The notes below the pieces were generated by a model. The model saw only the letters and a program-made list of their open reading frames with translations, was not told the origin of the DNA and made no database searches. The translations under genes were made by a program, and so were the position numbers. From NCBI RefSeq assembly GCF_025290835.2, contig NZ_JAOCQD020000004.1:496001-560000 (forward strand): 64,000 nt of DNA, written 5' to 3'. Position 1 is the stretch's first letter, and each line of letters starts with the position of its first letter. This DNA is from Aquabacterium sp. OR-4 (GTDB taxonomy: Bacteria; Pseudomonadota; Gammaproteobacteria; Burkholderiales; Burkholderiaceae_C). Below, one piece after another: positions 51,132 through 60,531 of this stretch.

Positions 51132-51424
51132 CACGTTTGTCTCCTTGTTCTGATGGACCGGGGCATGCCCGCCGGCGCGGGGCCTCACCGGTCACGGACG
51201 CTGGCGCGGCAGGCCGGGCCGCGCTGGCTCAGCCGGGCGCCGCGGGCGCGCCGAACAAGGATCTGGACGATGCGGCAGCCCGGGCGGCAGGGGCCGGTGG
51301 CCCGCCGTGGCTGCGCATCACGCTGTCTCCGTGTGTCGTTGTGATTCGATGAACGCGTCGAAATCTTGCCGACGACTCACGGCCCAGTCGATTGACAAAA
51401 AAGGCCAGGGGTTTGAGGCAATGG

Positions 51425-52381
51425 TTAAGGCGCGCGCTGCGCCTCGAACTCGGCCTGCAGCTGCTGCGCAGCCTCCTCCAGGCAGGTCACCATCAGCCGC
51501 GCGCCGGGGGTCAGGCGGCGGTTGCCGTTCCACAGCACACCGGCCGGCCGCAGCATCTTGGGCAGCGCCAGCGGCAGCTTGTGCAGCGGGTGCACCAGGT
51601 CGTTGGCCGCCCCGCCGGCCAGCACCGCGATCGCATCCGACACCTGCAGGTAGGCGCGTGCCAGATGGGTGGACAGGGTCTCGATGTAGTTGTTGGACAG
51701 CGGCACCTCGTGGGCCTCGAGGGCGCGCTCGAGCGGGTCGCGCAGGATCGAGCCCAGCGGCGGCAGGATCCAGGGGTAGTCGCGCAGGTCCGACCAGTCC
51801 ACCCGGGTCTTGCGGGCCAGCGGATGGTGCAGGCCGGTGAACAGCTTGACCGGCTCCTCCAGCAGCTCTTTTTCCTTGAAGCTGCTCAGCGCGCTGGGCG
51901 GCGGCAGACGGCCCACCACCAGGTCGAGCCGGCCCTGCCACAGCTCGGGCAGCAGCAGCGCCGACGAGGCCTCGGTGACCTGCACATTGGTGCCCGGCGA
52001 GCGCTGCTTGAGCACCGCCAGCGCGCGTGGCAGCAGCACGTAGGTGGAGGCCGGCAGCACGCCGATGTTGATCTTGCCCTCGGTGCCCGAGCTCAGGGCC
52101 TTGAGTTCGTCGCGCGCGGCATGCAGGTTGGTGAGCATGGTGCGGGCATGGCGCACCAGGCACTCGCCATAGGGCGTGGGCCGCAGGCCCTGCGTGGTGC
52201 GCGTGAACAGCTCGAGCCCGAGGCCGCGCTCGAGCTCGGACAAGGCCTTCGAGACGGCCGGCACGGTCACATGGGTGACATCGGCCACCTGCGTGAGGTT
52301 GCGGTAGGTGTCGATGGTGACCAGCAGGCGCAGGTGGCGGGCCTTCAGGTTGATCTGCAAATACCAGTCCAGCTCGGCCAT
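51425..52381 (-). CDS. LysR-family transcriptional regulator
   Basis: A 318-aa regulator. HTH at about 15-75 (LNLKAR-like start LKARHLRLLVTIDTYRNLTQVADVTHVTVPAVSKALSELE), then an effector-binding domain (GKINIGVLPASTYVLLPRALAVLKQR; LDLVVGRLPP; DYPWILPPLGSILRDPLE). It resembles the GbpR/LigR-like group that controls protocatechuate or gallate genes. It is divergent from the aromatic catabolic operon and may also act on DUF1302 on its other side. Confidence 0.92.
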   Translation of the reverse strand: MAELDWYLQINLKARHLRLLVTIDTYRNLTQVADVTHVTVPAVSKALSELERGLGLELFTRTTQGLRPTPYGECLVRHARTMLTNLHAARDELKALSSGTEGKINIGVLPASTYVLLPRALAVLKQRSPGTNVQVTEASSALLLPELWQGRLDLVVGRLPPPSALSSFKEKELLEEPVKLFTGLHHPLARKTRVDWSDLRDYPWILPPLGSILRDPLERALEAHEVPLSNNYIETLSTHLARAYLQVSDAIAVLAGGAANDLVHPLHKLPLALPKMLRPAGVLWNGNRRLTPGARLMVTCLEEAAQQLQAEFEAQRAP

Positions 52382-52402
52382 ACATCCCGTCAGAAAAACA
52401 GA

Positions 52403-52420
52403 CTTGAGCGTTTGCTCAAG
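52403..52420. promoter_or_regulatory. Palindrome in the LysR-catabolic operon gap
   Basis: CTTGAGC-GTTT-GCTCAAG lies 22 nt upstream of the LysR start. A further half-site ACTCAA is at 52435. LysR proteins bind dyads of this size near their own promoter. The rest of the 322-nt gap (52441-52703) shows no gene; its reading frames are Pro/Arg-rich noise. Confidence 0.65.
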
Positions 52421-52703
52421 CCTCGGGAAATTTTACTCAATCGACTGCCTGCATGGCGCTGGGCAACATGCAGCGCACACAACGAAGAACGACAAGCCGG
52501 AGACAACCTGAACCCCCTGCGCCGCACGCGGCGCGGCCCGGGCGCCCTGGTGCCGGTGGCCCGCGGCACGGCCCGCCGGGCACCGCCCGCCAGCCCTGGC
52601 CACCGCCCCCCGCCCACGGCAGGCCCGCCACCCGGCCACGGCCGCCAGCCAGCCCGTGCGGCCGCCATGCGCGCCGCCTCCACACCCCAGACCGAGACCC
52701 TTC

Positions 52704-53675
52704 ATGACAGGCCCAGTCAAACTCAAGATCGCCGTCGCCGAACACCCGCACACCTCGGCCATCCGCAGCGGTGCCATCCCCATCGAGGGCGTGGACGCCG
52801 AGTTCGTCACCGTGCAGCCGCAGATCGGCGCGTTCCGCCGCATGGTGCGCGATGTCGAGTTCGACGTCTGCGAGATCGCGCCCACCACCTACATCATTGC
52901 CCGCGCCCACGGGGCGCCCTTCGTGGCGCTGCCGATCTTCGTGGTGCGGCGCTTCCACCATGCCGGCCTGCTGGTGCGCCCCGATGCGGGCATCCAGCAC
53001 CCGCGGGACCTGGAAGGCAAGAAGGTCGGCGTGCGGGCCTACTCGGTGACCACCGGCGTGTGGACGCGCCAGGTGCTGATCGACGAGTTCGGCCTCGACG
53101 CGTCCAAGGTCACCTGGGTGGTCGACGACGAGGAGCATGTCACCCAGCTGCAGCTGCCGGGCAACGTGGTGCATGCACCGGCCGGCCGCTCGCTGGCCGA
53201 AATGATGGCCAGCGGTGAACTGGTGGCCGGCTTTGCCGCCGCCGCCGGCATCGGCCGCACCGGTGCGCCCACCGGCGGCTGGAAGGAAGTGGAGGCCGAC
53301 TACCCCGACCTGCTGCCCAACGCCGCGCAGCTGGAGGCCGAGTACTACGCCCGCAGCGGCGTGTACCCGATGCACGGCACCATCGTGGTCAAGGACTCGG
53401 TGCTGGCCCAGCACCCGTGGGTGGCGCAGTCGATCTACAAGGCCTTCGACCAGGCCAAGCGCGAATGGCTGGCGCGGCTGGATGCCGGCCAGGCCACCAC
53501 CGCCGGCGACAAGAAGTACCAGGCCCTGCGCGCCATCGTCGGCCACGACCCGCTGCCCTACGGCCTGCAGGCCAACCTGAAGACCATCGAGACGCTGGAA
53601 GCCACCGCCTTCCGCCAGCAGCTCACGCCGCGCCGCATGGCCATCGGCGAGCTCTTCGTCGACCCGCAGGCCTGA
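52704..53675 (+). CDS. Pht5-like (4,5-dihydroxyphthalate decarboxylase-family) protein
   Basis: A 323-aa protein of the NMT1/THI5-like fold without a signal peptide, so probably a cytoplasmic enzyme rather than a transport protein. It resembles 4,5-dihydroxyphthalate decarboxylase throughout: LKIAVAEHPHTSAIRSG, FDVCEIAPTTYIIARAHGAPFVALPIFVVRRFHHAGLLVRPD, DLEGKKVGVRAYSVTTGVWTRQVL and VYPMHGTIVVKDSVL. First gene of the catabolic operon. Likely reaction: loss of CO2 from a hydroxylated aromatic acid; substrate unknown. A second copy ends the aromatic part of the operon. Confidence 0.8.
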   Translation: MTGPVKLKIAVAEHPHTSAIRSGAIPIEGVDAEFVTVQPQIGAFRRMVRDVEFDVCEIAPTTYIIARAHGAPFVALPIFVVRRFHHAGLLVRPDAGIQHPRDLEGKKVGVRAYSVTTGVWTRQVLIDEFGLDASKVTWVVDDEEHVTQLQLPGNVVHAPAGRSLAEMMASGELVAGFAAAAGIGRTGAPTGGWKEVEADYPDLLPNAAQLEAEYYARSGVYPMHGTIVVKDSVLAQHPWVAQSIYKAFDQAKREWLARLDAGQATTAGDKKYQALRAIVGHDPLPYGLQANLKTIETLEATAFRQQLTPRRMAIGELFVDPQA

Positions 53676-53739
53676 CCGGCCGAGCGCCTTTCGCCCACGC
53701 CGACCGCCCCTGCGCACCACCCCCCCCGGAAACCGCCCG

Positions 53740-54765
53740 ATGATCATCGACTGCCACGGTCACTTCACCACCGTCCCGAAGTCCTTCCGCGACTGGCGCG
53801 CCGCCCAGGTGGCGGCGGCCAACGAGCCGGCCCAGGCCCCGCCGCGCAGCGGGGCCCATGTCAGCGACGACGAGATCCGCGAGGGCGTGGGCCAGGGCCA
53901 GCTGCGCCTGCAGCAAGAGCGCGGCAGCGACCTGACGCTGTTCTCGCCCATCGCCGGCCTGATGAGCCACCACCTGGGCAACGAGCGCACGGCCATCGAA
54001 TGGGCCGAGGTCAGCAACGACCTGGTGCGCCGGGTGTGCGATCTCTACCCCGACAACTTCGCGCCGGTGTGCCAGCTGCCGCAGTCACCCTACGCGCCGC
54101 CGGCCAACTCGATTGCCGAGCTGCGCCGCTGCGTCGAGCAGATGGGCTTCGTGGGCTGCAACCTCAACCCCGATCCCACTGGCGGCTACTGGACCGGCAA
54201 GGCCATGACCGACCGCGACTGGTACCCGCTGTACGAGGTGCTGTGCGAGCTGGACGTGCCGGCCATGATCCACGTCGCGGCCTCGTGCAACCCCTGCTTC
54301 CACGGCACCGGCGCGCACTACCTCAACGCCGACACCTCGGTGTTCATGCAGCTGGTGCAGGGCGACCTGTTCAAGGACTTCCCGACACTGCGCTTCGTGA
54401 TCCCGCATGGCGGCGGCGCCGTGCCCTACCACTGGGGGCGCTACCGCGGCATGTCGCTGGAGATGGCCAATCGCCCGCTCGAAGGCCTGCTGGACAACGT
54501 GTTCTTCGACACCTGCGTGTACCACCAGCCCGGCGTGGAGCTGCTGACCAAGGTGGTGCCGGCCAGCAACGTGCTGTTCGGCTCCGAGATGATCGGCGCG
54601 GTGCGTGGCCGCGACCCCAACAACGGCCAGTACTTCGACGACACCAAGCGCTACCTCGATGCCTGCCCGGCCCTCAGCGACGCCGAGCGCCAGGCCATCT
54701 TCGAGGGCAACGCACGCCGGGTGTACCCGCGGCTCGACGCCCAGCTCAAGGCCAAGGGCCTGTGA
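53740..54765 (+). CDS. ligJ: 4-oxalomesaconate hydratase (LigJ-type)
   Basis: A 341-aa amidohydrolase-superfamily enzyme closely matching LigJ: MIIDCHGHFTT with the metal His pair (His6, His8), ERGSDLTLFSP, CNLNPDPTGGYW, MIHVAASCNPCFHGTGAHYLNADTSVFMQL, IPHGGGAVPYHWGRYRG, CVYHQPGVELL and SEMIGAVRGRDP. It adds water to 4-oxalomesaconate, giving 4-carboxy-4-hydroxy-2-oxoadipate in protocatechuate 4,5-cleavage and gallate pathways. It is the clearest functional marker of the operon. Confidence 0.95.
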   Translation: MIIDCHGHFTTVPKSFRDWRAAQVAAANEPAQAPPRSGAHVSDDEIREGVGQGQLRLQQERGSDLTLFSPIAGLMSHHLGNERTAIEWAEVSNDLVRRVCDLYPDNFAPVCQLPQSPYAPPANSIAELRRCVEQMGFVGCNLNPDPTGGYWTGKAMTDRDWYPLYEVLCELDVPAMIHVAASCNPCFHGTGAHYLNADTSVFMQLVQGDLFKDFPTLRFVIPHGGGAVPYHWGRYRGMSLEMANRPLEGLLDNVFFDTCVYHQPGVELLTKVVPASNVLFGSEMIGAVRGRDPNNGQYFDDTKRYLDACPALSDAERQAIFEGNARRVYPRLDAQLKAKGL

Positions 54766-54779
54766 CCCCGGAGACCCCC

Positions 54780-55625
54780 ATGGACATCATCGACATCCAC
54801 CCCCACGTCATCTCCGACGACGAGACCCGCTACCCGCCGGCACCGCTGTTCGGCAAGCGCTCCGACTGGTCGCAGGAGCGCCCCTGCACGGTCGACACCC
54901 TGATCGCCGCGATGGACGAGGCCGACGTGAGCAAGGCCGCGGTGGTGCATTCGTCCACCACCTACGGCTTCGACAACGCCTATGTCGCCGACAGCTGCGC
55001 GATGTACCCCGCGCGCCTGGTGGCGGTGGGCTCGGTGGACATGCTGGACGAGGCCGTCGACCCGGTCATCCGCGGCTGGGTGGCGCGCGGCCTGGCCGGG
55101 CTGCGCATCTTCACCGGCGGCTCGACCAAGGACTTCGACCCCAGCGAGCTCGACAACCCGAAGGCCTTTCGCGCCTGGTCGGTGCTGGCCGAGCTGGGCC
55201 TGCCGATGTGCATCCAGACCGGCCCGGTCGGGCTGCCGCAGGTGAGCCTGCTGGCCCGGCGCTTTCCGGGCGTGAACATCATCCTCGACCACCTGGGCCG
55301 CCCCGATGTACTGGACGGCCCGCCCTATGCCGCCGCGGCCAGCCTGTTTGCGCTGGCCGACCTGCCCAACGTCTACCTCAAGCTCACGCCGCGCATCTTT
55401 GGCGACGTGAAGAAGGGCCAGGCCAGCGCCGCGAGCTTCTTCCCGCGCGTGGTGCAGGCCTTCGGCGCACAGCGCCTGGCCTGGGGCTCGAACTACCCCA
55501 CCTCGCCCGGCACGCTGAGCGAGATCCTGGCCGACGCGCAGGCCGGCCTGGCCTGCCTGGGGCAGGCCGACCGCGAGTGGATCTTCGGCCGCACCGCACA
55601 GCAGCTCTACCCGGCCCTGCGCTGA
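54780..55625 (+). CDS. Amidohydrolase, possible 2-pyrone-4,6-dicarboxylate lactonase-like (LigI)
   Basis: A 281-aa TIM-barrel amidohydrolase. MDIIDIHPHVISDD holds the first metal/anion His pair, ILDHLGRPD is the second-strand motif shared with LigI-type lactonases and LAWGSNYPT ends the barrel with the catalytic Asn/Asp region. LigI opens the pyrone ring to 4-oxalomesaconate, the substrate of the preceding ligJ product. The match to LigI is of family level, so another lactone or amide is possible. 14 nt after ligJ. Confidence 0.75.
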   Translation: MDIIDIHPHVISDDETRYPPAPLFGKRSDWSQERPCTVDTLIAAMDEADVSKAAVVHSSTTYGFDNAYVADSCAMYPARLVAVGSVDMLDEAVDPVIRGWVARGLAGLRIFTGGSTKDFDPSELDNPKAFRAWSVLAELGLPMCIQTGPVGLPQVSLLARRFPGVNIILDHLGRPDVLDGPPYAAAASLFALADLPNVYLKLTPRIFGDVKKGQASAASFFPRVVQAFGAQRLAWGSNYPTSPGTLSEILADAQAGLACLGQADREWIFGRTAQQLYPALR

Positions 55626-55641
55626 AGGAGACCCGACCACC

Positions 55642-56943
55642 ATGTCCGCCGTACCCGCCGTACCCGCCGTACCCGTCTCCCCTGCCGTGCCCGCCATGCC
55701 CACCGCCGGTGCCACCGCCAAGGTGCCCTGGGGCGTGCTGGCCCTGCTGATGCTGGGCCTGCTGATCTCCTTCGTCGACCGCACCAGCCTGTCGTCGGCG
55801 CTGGCCGACCAGAACTTCATCAAGGAGTTCGCGCTGACCAGCGTCGACCGCGGCTGGCTCAACTCGGCCTTCTTCTGGTCGTACGGGCTGATGCAGATGC
55901 CGATGGGCTGGCTGGTCGACCGTTACGGCGTCAAGTGGCCGTACACGGTGTGCTTTCTGCTGTGGTGCCTGGCCACGGCCCTGACCGGGGCGGTGACCGC
56001 GCTCACCGGCCTGATCCTGATGCGGCTGATCGTCGGGGCCACCGAGGCCATCGTGATCCCGGCCAGCTACCGCTGGATCGGCAACAACATGCCCGAGAGC
56101 CACAAGGGCCTGTCGGCCGGCATCCTGTCGATGGGCGGCAAGTTCGGCCCGGCCATCGGCGCGCCCATCGCCGCCTGGCTGATCGTCGCCTTCTCGTGGA
56201 AGTGGATGTTCGTGCTCACCGGCCTGGTGGGCCTGCTGTGGCTGGTGCCCTGGCTGCTGGCGGTGCGCAACGACATGCCCACGCAGGCCGAGCTGGTGGT
56301 CTCGAAGAAGGCTGCCGCCAGCGTCTCGCTGGGCAGCATCCTGCGCAGCCCGGTGATCTGGGGCGCCATGATCAACAACTTCTGCTACGGCTACTTCACC
56401 TTCTACTGCATGACCTGGATGCCGGCCTACCTGGTCGAGCAGCGCGGTCTCACGCTGGGCAAGAGCGGGCTCTACACCTTCTTCAGCTTTGCCGGCATCG
56501 CCATCATGGCCACGCTGGCCGGCTGGGTGGCCGACCGCATCATCGCCCGCGGCCACGACCCGGTGTTTGTGCGCAAGGCCTTCGTCATCGCCGGCTTCAT
56601 CGGCGGCAGCACGGTGCTGATGGGCACCCAGGCGCAGACCCTGGAGCAGGCGCTGTTCTGGAACGTGCTGTCGCTCACCCTGCTGGGCCTGGCCACGGCC
56701 AACAACCTGGCGCTGTGCAAGCTGACGCTGATCCCCAAGCAGGCCATCGGCCTGGCCACCGGCGTGCAGCAGGTGGCCACCAGCCTGGCCGGCGGCGTGT
56801 CGGCCAGCCTGTCGGGCTGGCTGCTGCATGTCAGCGGCAGCTACGACCTGCCGATGCTGGTGATCTTCGGCTTCCTGCTGATCGGCGCCACCAACACCGC
56901 CATCCTGCTGCGACCCAAGTGGTCGCCCAAGGTCGCGGCCTGA
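55642..56943 (+). CDS. MFS transporter, anion:cation symporter group (aromatic-acid type)
   Basis: A 433-aa protein with 12 helices. LISFVDRTSLSSALADQNFIKEF and WLNSAFFWSYGLMQMPMGWLVDRYGVKWPY carry the MFS signature of the phthalate/glucarate/hexuronate group. Expected to import the carboxylated substrate with protons. The first 26 residues are a low-complexity VPAVPAVPVSPAVP leader encoded by GTACCCGCC repeats. Central gene of the catabolic operon. Confidence 0.9.
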   Translation: MSAVPAVPAVPVSPAVPAMPTAGATAKVPWGVLALLMLGLLISFVDRTSLSSALADQNFIKEFALTSVDRGWLNSAFFWSYGLMQMPMGWLVDRYGVKWPYTVCFLLWCLATALTGAVTALTGLILMRLIVGATEAIVIPASYRWIGNNMPESHKGLSAGILSMGGKFGPAIGAPIAAWLIVAFSWKWMFVLTGLVGLLWLVPWLLAVRNDMPTQAELVVSKKAAASVSLGSILRSPVIWGAMINNFCYGYFTFYCMTWMPAYLVEQRGLTLGKSGLYTFFSFAGIAIMATLAGWVADRIIARGHDPVFVRKAFVIAGFIGGSTVLMGTQAQTLEQALFWNVLSLTLLGLATANNLALCKLTLIPKQAIGLATGVQQVATSLAGGVSASLSGWLLHVSGSYDLPMLVIFGFLLIGATNTAILLRPKWSPKVAA

Positions 56944-56971
56944 GCCCCTCCCACTCCCCACGGATCTCCCC

Positions 56972-57970
56972 ATGGCAAAGATCGTTTTCGGCATGGCCGT
57001 GCCCCACAGCGGCATGCTCGGCCAGGCCCCGGAAGACTGGCTGACCAACGGCGAGCGCGACCGCGCCAACCCCGAGCTGTGGTTTCGCAACCGCACCTGG
57101 ACCTACCCCGAGCTCGAAGCCCACCGCGGCGCCGCCTTCGCGCCCTTTCTGACCCTGGCCGAGCGCAGCGCGCGCGCCGCACGCTGCCGCGCCGCGCTCG
57201 ACGAGATGGCCGCCGCCTACCGCCGCGCCGAGATCGACGTGGCCATCATCCTGGGCAAGGACCAGAAGGAGATCTTCGTCCACCACTCGCCCTCGCTGGC
57301 CATCTTCAGCGGCGCCGAGGCGCACAACGGCCCGCCGCAGCGCAGCGTCTACGCCCCCGACCACCATGTGGTGCATGCCTGCCACCCGCAGCTGGCGCGC
57401 CACCTGATCGACCGCTTCCAGGCCAGCGGCTTCGACCTCACCGACCTGTTCGAGTGGCCCGAGAACGTGTGGATGGAGCGGCAGATGAAGCGCCGCGCCG
57501 ACTACCCGGTGGTGCCGCATGCCTACAGCTTTGTGTACCACCAGATCATGGGCGACGCGCCGCCGCCGCACGTGCCGGTGCTGTTCAACCTGTTCTACCC
57601 GCCCACCCAGCCCTCGATGGCGCGCTGCATCCAGTTTGGCGACGTGCTGCGCGACGCCATCCTGGCCTGGCCCGACGACGTGCGCGTGGCCGTCATCGCC
57701 TCGGGCGGGCTGTCGCACTTCGTCAACGACGAGGACTTCGACCGCGACGTGCTCGACAAGCTGGCGCGCTACGACTACGAGGGCCTGGCGGCCATCCCCG
57801 ACGGCTGGTTCCAGTCGGGCACCTCGGAAGTCAAGATCTATTCGGCGGTGATGAAGGCCCTGCAGCACACCGGCGCGCAGATGACCCTGGTGGACTACGT
57901 GCCCTGCTGGCGCACGCCCGCCGGCACCGGCGAAGGCATGGGCTTCATGTACTGGAACGCCGCGCGCTGA
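56972..57970 (+). CDS. LigB-type extradiol ring-cleavage dioxygenase
   Basis: A 332-aa class III extradiol dioxygenase. Expected iron-site and catalytic regions are MAVPHSGMLG, LGKDQKEIFVHHSP, APDHHVVHACHP and VAVIASGGLSHFVNDEDFDRDVLDKL. The single-subunit length is close to LigB (about 300) without a LigA partner nearby; gallate dioxygenases also act without a separate LigA but are longer. It should cut a vicinal diol or triol ring, giving a product that leads to 4-oxalomesaconate. Substrate unknown. Confidence 0.85.
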   Translation: MAKIVFGMAVPHSGMLGQAPEDWLTNGERDRANPELWFRNRTWTYPELEAHRGAAFAPFLTLAERSARAARCRAALDEMAAAYRRAEIDVAIILGKDQKEIFVHHSPSLAIFSGAEAHNGPPQRSVYAPDHHVVHACHPQLARHLIDRFQASGFDLTDLFEWPENVWMERQMKRRADYPVVPHAYSFVYHQIMGDAPPPHVPVLFNLFYPPTQPSMARCIQFGDVLRDAILAWPDDVRVAVIASGGLSHFVNDEDFDRDVLDKLARYDYEGLAAIPDGWFQSGTSEVKIYSAVMKALQHTGAQMTLVDYVPCWRTPAGTGEGMGFMYWNAAR

Positions 57971-58016
57971 GCGCCGCCTTGCGCCACCCAAACCTGCATT
58001 CAACCCAATATCCATC

Positions 58017-58916
58017 ATGAGCGACACCCGACTCAACAGCATCATCCGCGCCTTCGAGGCCGGCAAGCCCGCCTTCGCCGCCTTTGCCAAGCTCGACAAG
58101 CAGACGGCCATGGACATGAGCGACGCCCCCTACGACGGCATCGTGTTCGAGATGGAGCACAACCCGTACGACGTGTCGGCGCTGGGCGACGCGCTGCAGT
58201 ACATGCTCAACCGCAAGCAGATCGCCGAAGGCGGCCTGGCGCCGCGCGTGACGCCGATCGCCCGCATCCCGGCCAATGGCGCCGAGATGAACCAGGCCTT
58301 TGCCAAGCAGGTGCTCGACCGCGGCTGCTACGGCGTGGTCTGGCCGCATGTGGCCACGGTGGCGCAGGCCTACAACGCCGTGGCCGCGTGCCGCTATGCG
58401 CGGCCCAAGGGCGCGCCGCTGTACGAGCCCAAGGGGCTGCGCGGCGACGGCCCGGCCACCGCGGCACGCTACTGGGGCCTGGACCTGCAGCAGTACTACG
58501 CCAAGGCTGACGTGTGGCCGCTGGCACCGCACGGCGAGATCCTGGTCGGCCTGATGTGCGAGAGCCCCGAGGCGATCGACAACCTCGACGACATCCTGGC
58601 CAATGTGCCGGGCATCGGCTTCATCCTGATCGGCGAGGGCGACCTCAGCCAGGCGCTCGGCCACCCGCGCCAGTACGAGCACCCCGAGGTGCTGGACGCC
58701 ATGCGCCGCATCGTGGCCACCTGCCACAAGCACAAGGTGGTGGTGGGCAACCCGCATGTCACGGCCAAGAACCACAAGCGCCTGATGGACGAGGGCTACC
58801 GCTTCCTGATGGCGGCGCCGCAGCGCAGCTACGGCGTGGTGAGCCTGGCGCGCGAGGCCGCCGGCGGCAGTGCCGCCGCCGCCACCGGTGGCGCCAGCAA
58901 CAGCACGAGCTACTGA
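58017..58916 (+). CDS. HpcH/HpaI-family aldolase
   Basis: A 299-aa class II aldolase of the phosphoenolpyruvate-like barrel group. Metal-binding Glu and Asp lie in LVGLMCESPEAIDNLDDIL and ILIGEGDLSQALG. Others of the family cleave 4-hydroxy-2-oxo acids to pyruvate plus aldehyde. In this operon it could replace the LigK aldolase that splits 4-carboxy-4-hydroxy-2-oxoadipate. The C-terminus has an Ala/Ser-rich tail. Confidence 0.85.
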   Translation: MSDTRLNSIIRAFEAGKPAFAAFAKLDKQTAMDMSDAPYDGIVFEMEHNPYDVSALGDALQYMLNRKQIAEGGLAPRVTPIARIPANGAEMNQAFAKQVLDRGCYGVVWPHVATVAQAYNAVAACRYARPKGAPLYEPKGLRGDGPATAARYWGLDLQQYYAKADVWPLAPHGEILVGLMCESPEAIDNLDDILANVPGIGFILIGEGDLSQALGHPRQYEHPEVLDAMRRIVATCHKHKVVVGNPHVTAKNHKRLMDEGYRFLMAAPQRSYGVVSLAREAAGGSAAAATGGASNSTSY

Positions 58917-58918
58917 GC

Positions 58919-60493
58919 ATGAACGGCGCCCAGAGCCTGGTCTCGACCCTGGTGCAGCAGGGCGTGGACCTCTGCTTTGCCAACCCCGGCACCTCGGAGA
59001 TGCACTTCCTGGCGGCGCTGGACGACCCGCGCATGCGCAGCGTGCTGTGCCTGTTCGAGGGCGTGGCCACCGGCGCCGCCGACGGCTACTACCGCATGCG
59101 CGGCACGCCGGCCAGCACGCTGCTGCACCTGGGCCCGGGCCTGGCCAATGGCCTGGCCAACATCCACAACGCACGGCGCGCGTCGTCGGGCATGGTCAAC
59201 ATCGTCGGCGAGCATTCCAGCGCCCACCTGCGCCACGACCCGCCGCTGACCAGCGACATCGAGGGCCTGGCGCGCCCGCTCAGCCACTGGGTGCGGCGCA
59301 GCGACTCGGCCGACAACATCGCCTGGGACACCACCCAGGCCGTGGCCCAGGCCAGCGCCCACCCGGGGCGCATCGCCACGCTGATCCTGCCGGGCGATGC
59401 CTCGTGGCAGACGCTGGGCGCGGGCGCGGCACAGGCGTCAGCACAAGCCGCCACGCCACCGGCGCCGGTGCCCGCCAGCACCGCCAAGGCGCCCAGCGCC
59501 GCGCGCGTGGCCCATGTGGCGCGGGTGCTGCGCTCGGGCGAGCCCACGCTGATCATCCTGGCCAACCAGGCCACGCGCGGCCTGGCGCTCGAGCGTGCCG
59601 GCCGGGTGGCCGCCGCCAGCGGCGCCCGCCTGGGCTCGCAGTTCTTCACCGCGCGCATCGAGCGTGGTGCCGGCCGCGTGCCGCTCGAGCGCATCCCGTA
59701 TGCCGTGCCGCAGGCGCAGGCCTTTCTGCAGGGCTTTCGCCACCTCATCACGGTGGAGACGCGCGAGCCGGTGGCGTTTTTCGCCTACCCCGACAAGCCC
59801 AGCCTGCTCAAGGCCGAGGGCACCCTGGTGCACCCGCTGGTCGAGGCCGACGAGGACAGCGCGCTGGCCTTCGAGATGCTGCTGCACGAGCTGGGCGCCA
59901 GCGCCACGCCAGCGCGCCTGCAGCCGCGCATCGACACGCCGGTGCCCAGCGGCGCGCTCAACCCCGGCAGCATCGCGCTGGCGCTGGCGGCGGCCATTCC
60001 CGAGCACGGCATCGTCGTCGACGAGTCGCTGACCACCGGCCGCGAGACCATGGGCCACACCCAGGGCGCGCTGCCGCACGACCTGATCAACAACATGGGC
60101 GGCTCGATCGGCTATGCCACGCCGGTGGCCATTGGCGCGGCGCTGGCCTGCCCGGGCCGGCGCGTGTTCTGCATGGTGGGCGATGGCAGTGCCATGTACA
60201 CCATCCAGTCGCTGTGGACCCAGGCGCGCGAGGGCCTGGACATCACCACCATCATCTTCGCCAACCACAGCTACGCGATCCTGAAGGCCGAGTTCGCCAA
60301 CATGGGCGCCGGCACGCCGGGCGCCCGCGCGCTGGCCATGATCGACATCGACCGCCCGCGCATCGACTGGCAGGCCATGGCCCGCAGCATGGGCGTGCCT
60401 TCTGTGGCGGTGCACACGGCCGAAGCCTTCCACCGGGCGATGGTGGATTCCACCCGCACGCCCGGCCCGCAGCTGATCGAGGTCTGCCTCTGA
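58919..60493 (+). CDS. ThDP-dependent decarboxylase/synthase (benzoylformate decarboxylase- or acetolactate synthase-like)
   Basis: A 524-aa enzyme of the pyruvate-oxidase superfamily. The activating glutamate is Glu47 in CLFEGVATGAADGYYRM; the ThDP/Mg motif is GDGS (421-424) through IIFANHSYAIL; the middle domain is at about 190-340. It starts 2 nt after the aldolase stop. Such enzymes decarboxylate 2-oxo acids or join two carbonyl units. In this operon it might process pyruvate, oxaloacetate or an aromatic 2-oxo acid; no closer call is possible. Confidence 0.85.
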   Translation: MNGAQSLVSTLVQQGVDLCFANPGTSEMHFLAALDDPRMRSVLCLFEGVATGAADGYYRMRGTPASTLLHLGPGLANGLANIHNARRASSGMVNIVGEHSSAHLRHDPPLTSDIEGLARPLSHWVRRSDSADNIAWDTTQAVAQASAHPGRIATLILPGDASWQTLGAGAAQASAQAATPPAPVPASTAKAPSAARVAHVARVLRSGEPTLIILANQATRGLALERAGRVAAASGARLGSQFFTARIERGAGRVPLERIPYAVPQAQAFLQGFRHLITVETREPVAFFAYPDKPSLLKAEGTLVHPLVEADEDSALAFEMLLHELGASATPARLQPRIDTPVPSGALNPGSIALALAAAIPEHGIVVDESLTTGRETMGHTQGALPHDLINNMGGSIGYATPVAIGAALACPGRRVFCMVGDGSAMYTIQSLWTQAREGLDITTIIFANHSYAILKAEFANMGAGTPGARALAMIDIDRPRIDWQAMARSMGVPSVAVHTAEAFHRAMVDSTRTPGPQLIEVCL

Positions 60494-60531
60494 TCGGCCT
60501 TCTCTCCTCCATCCCGCCCCCCCACACGCCC

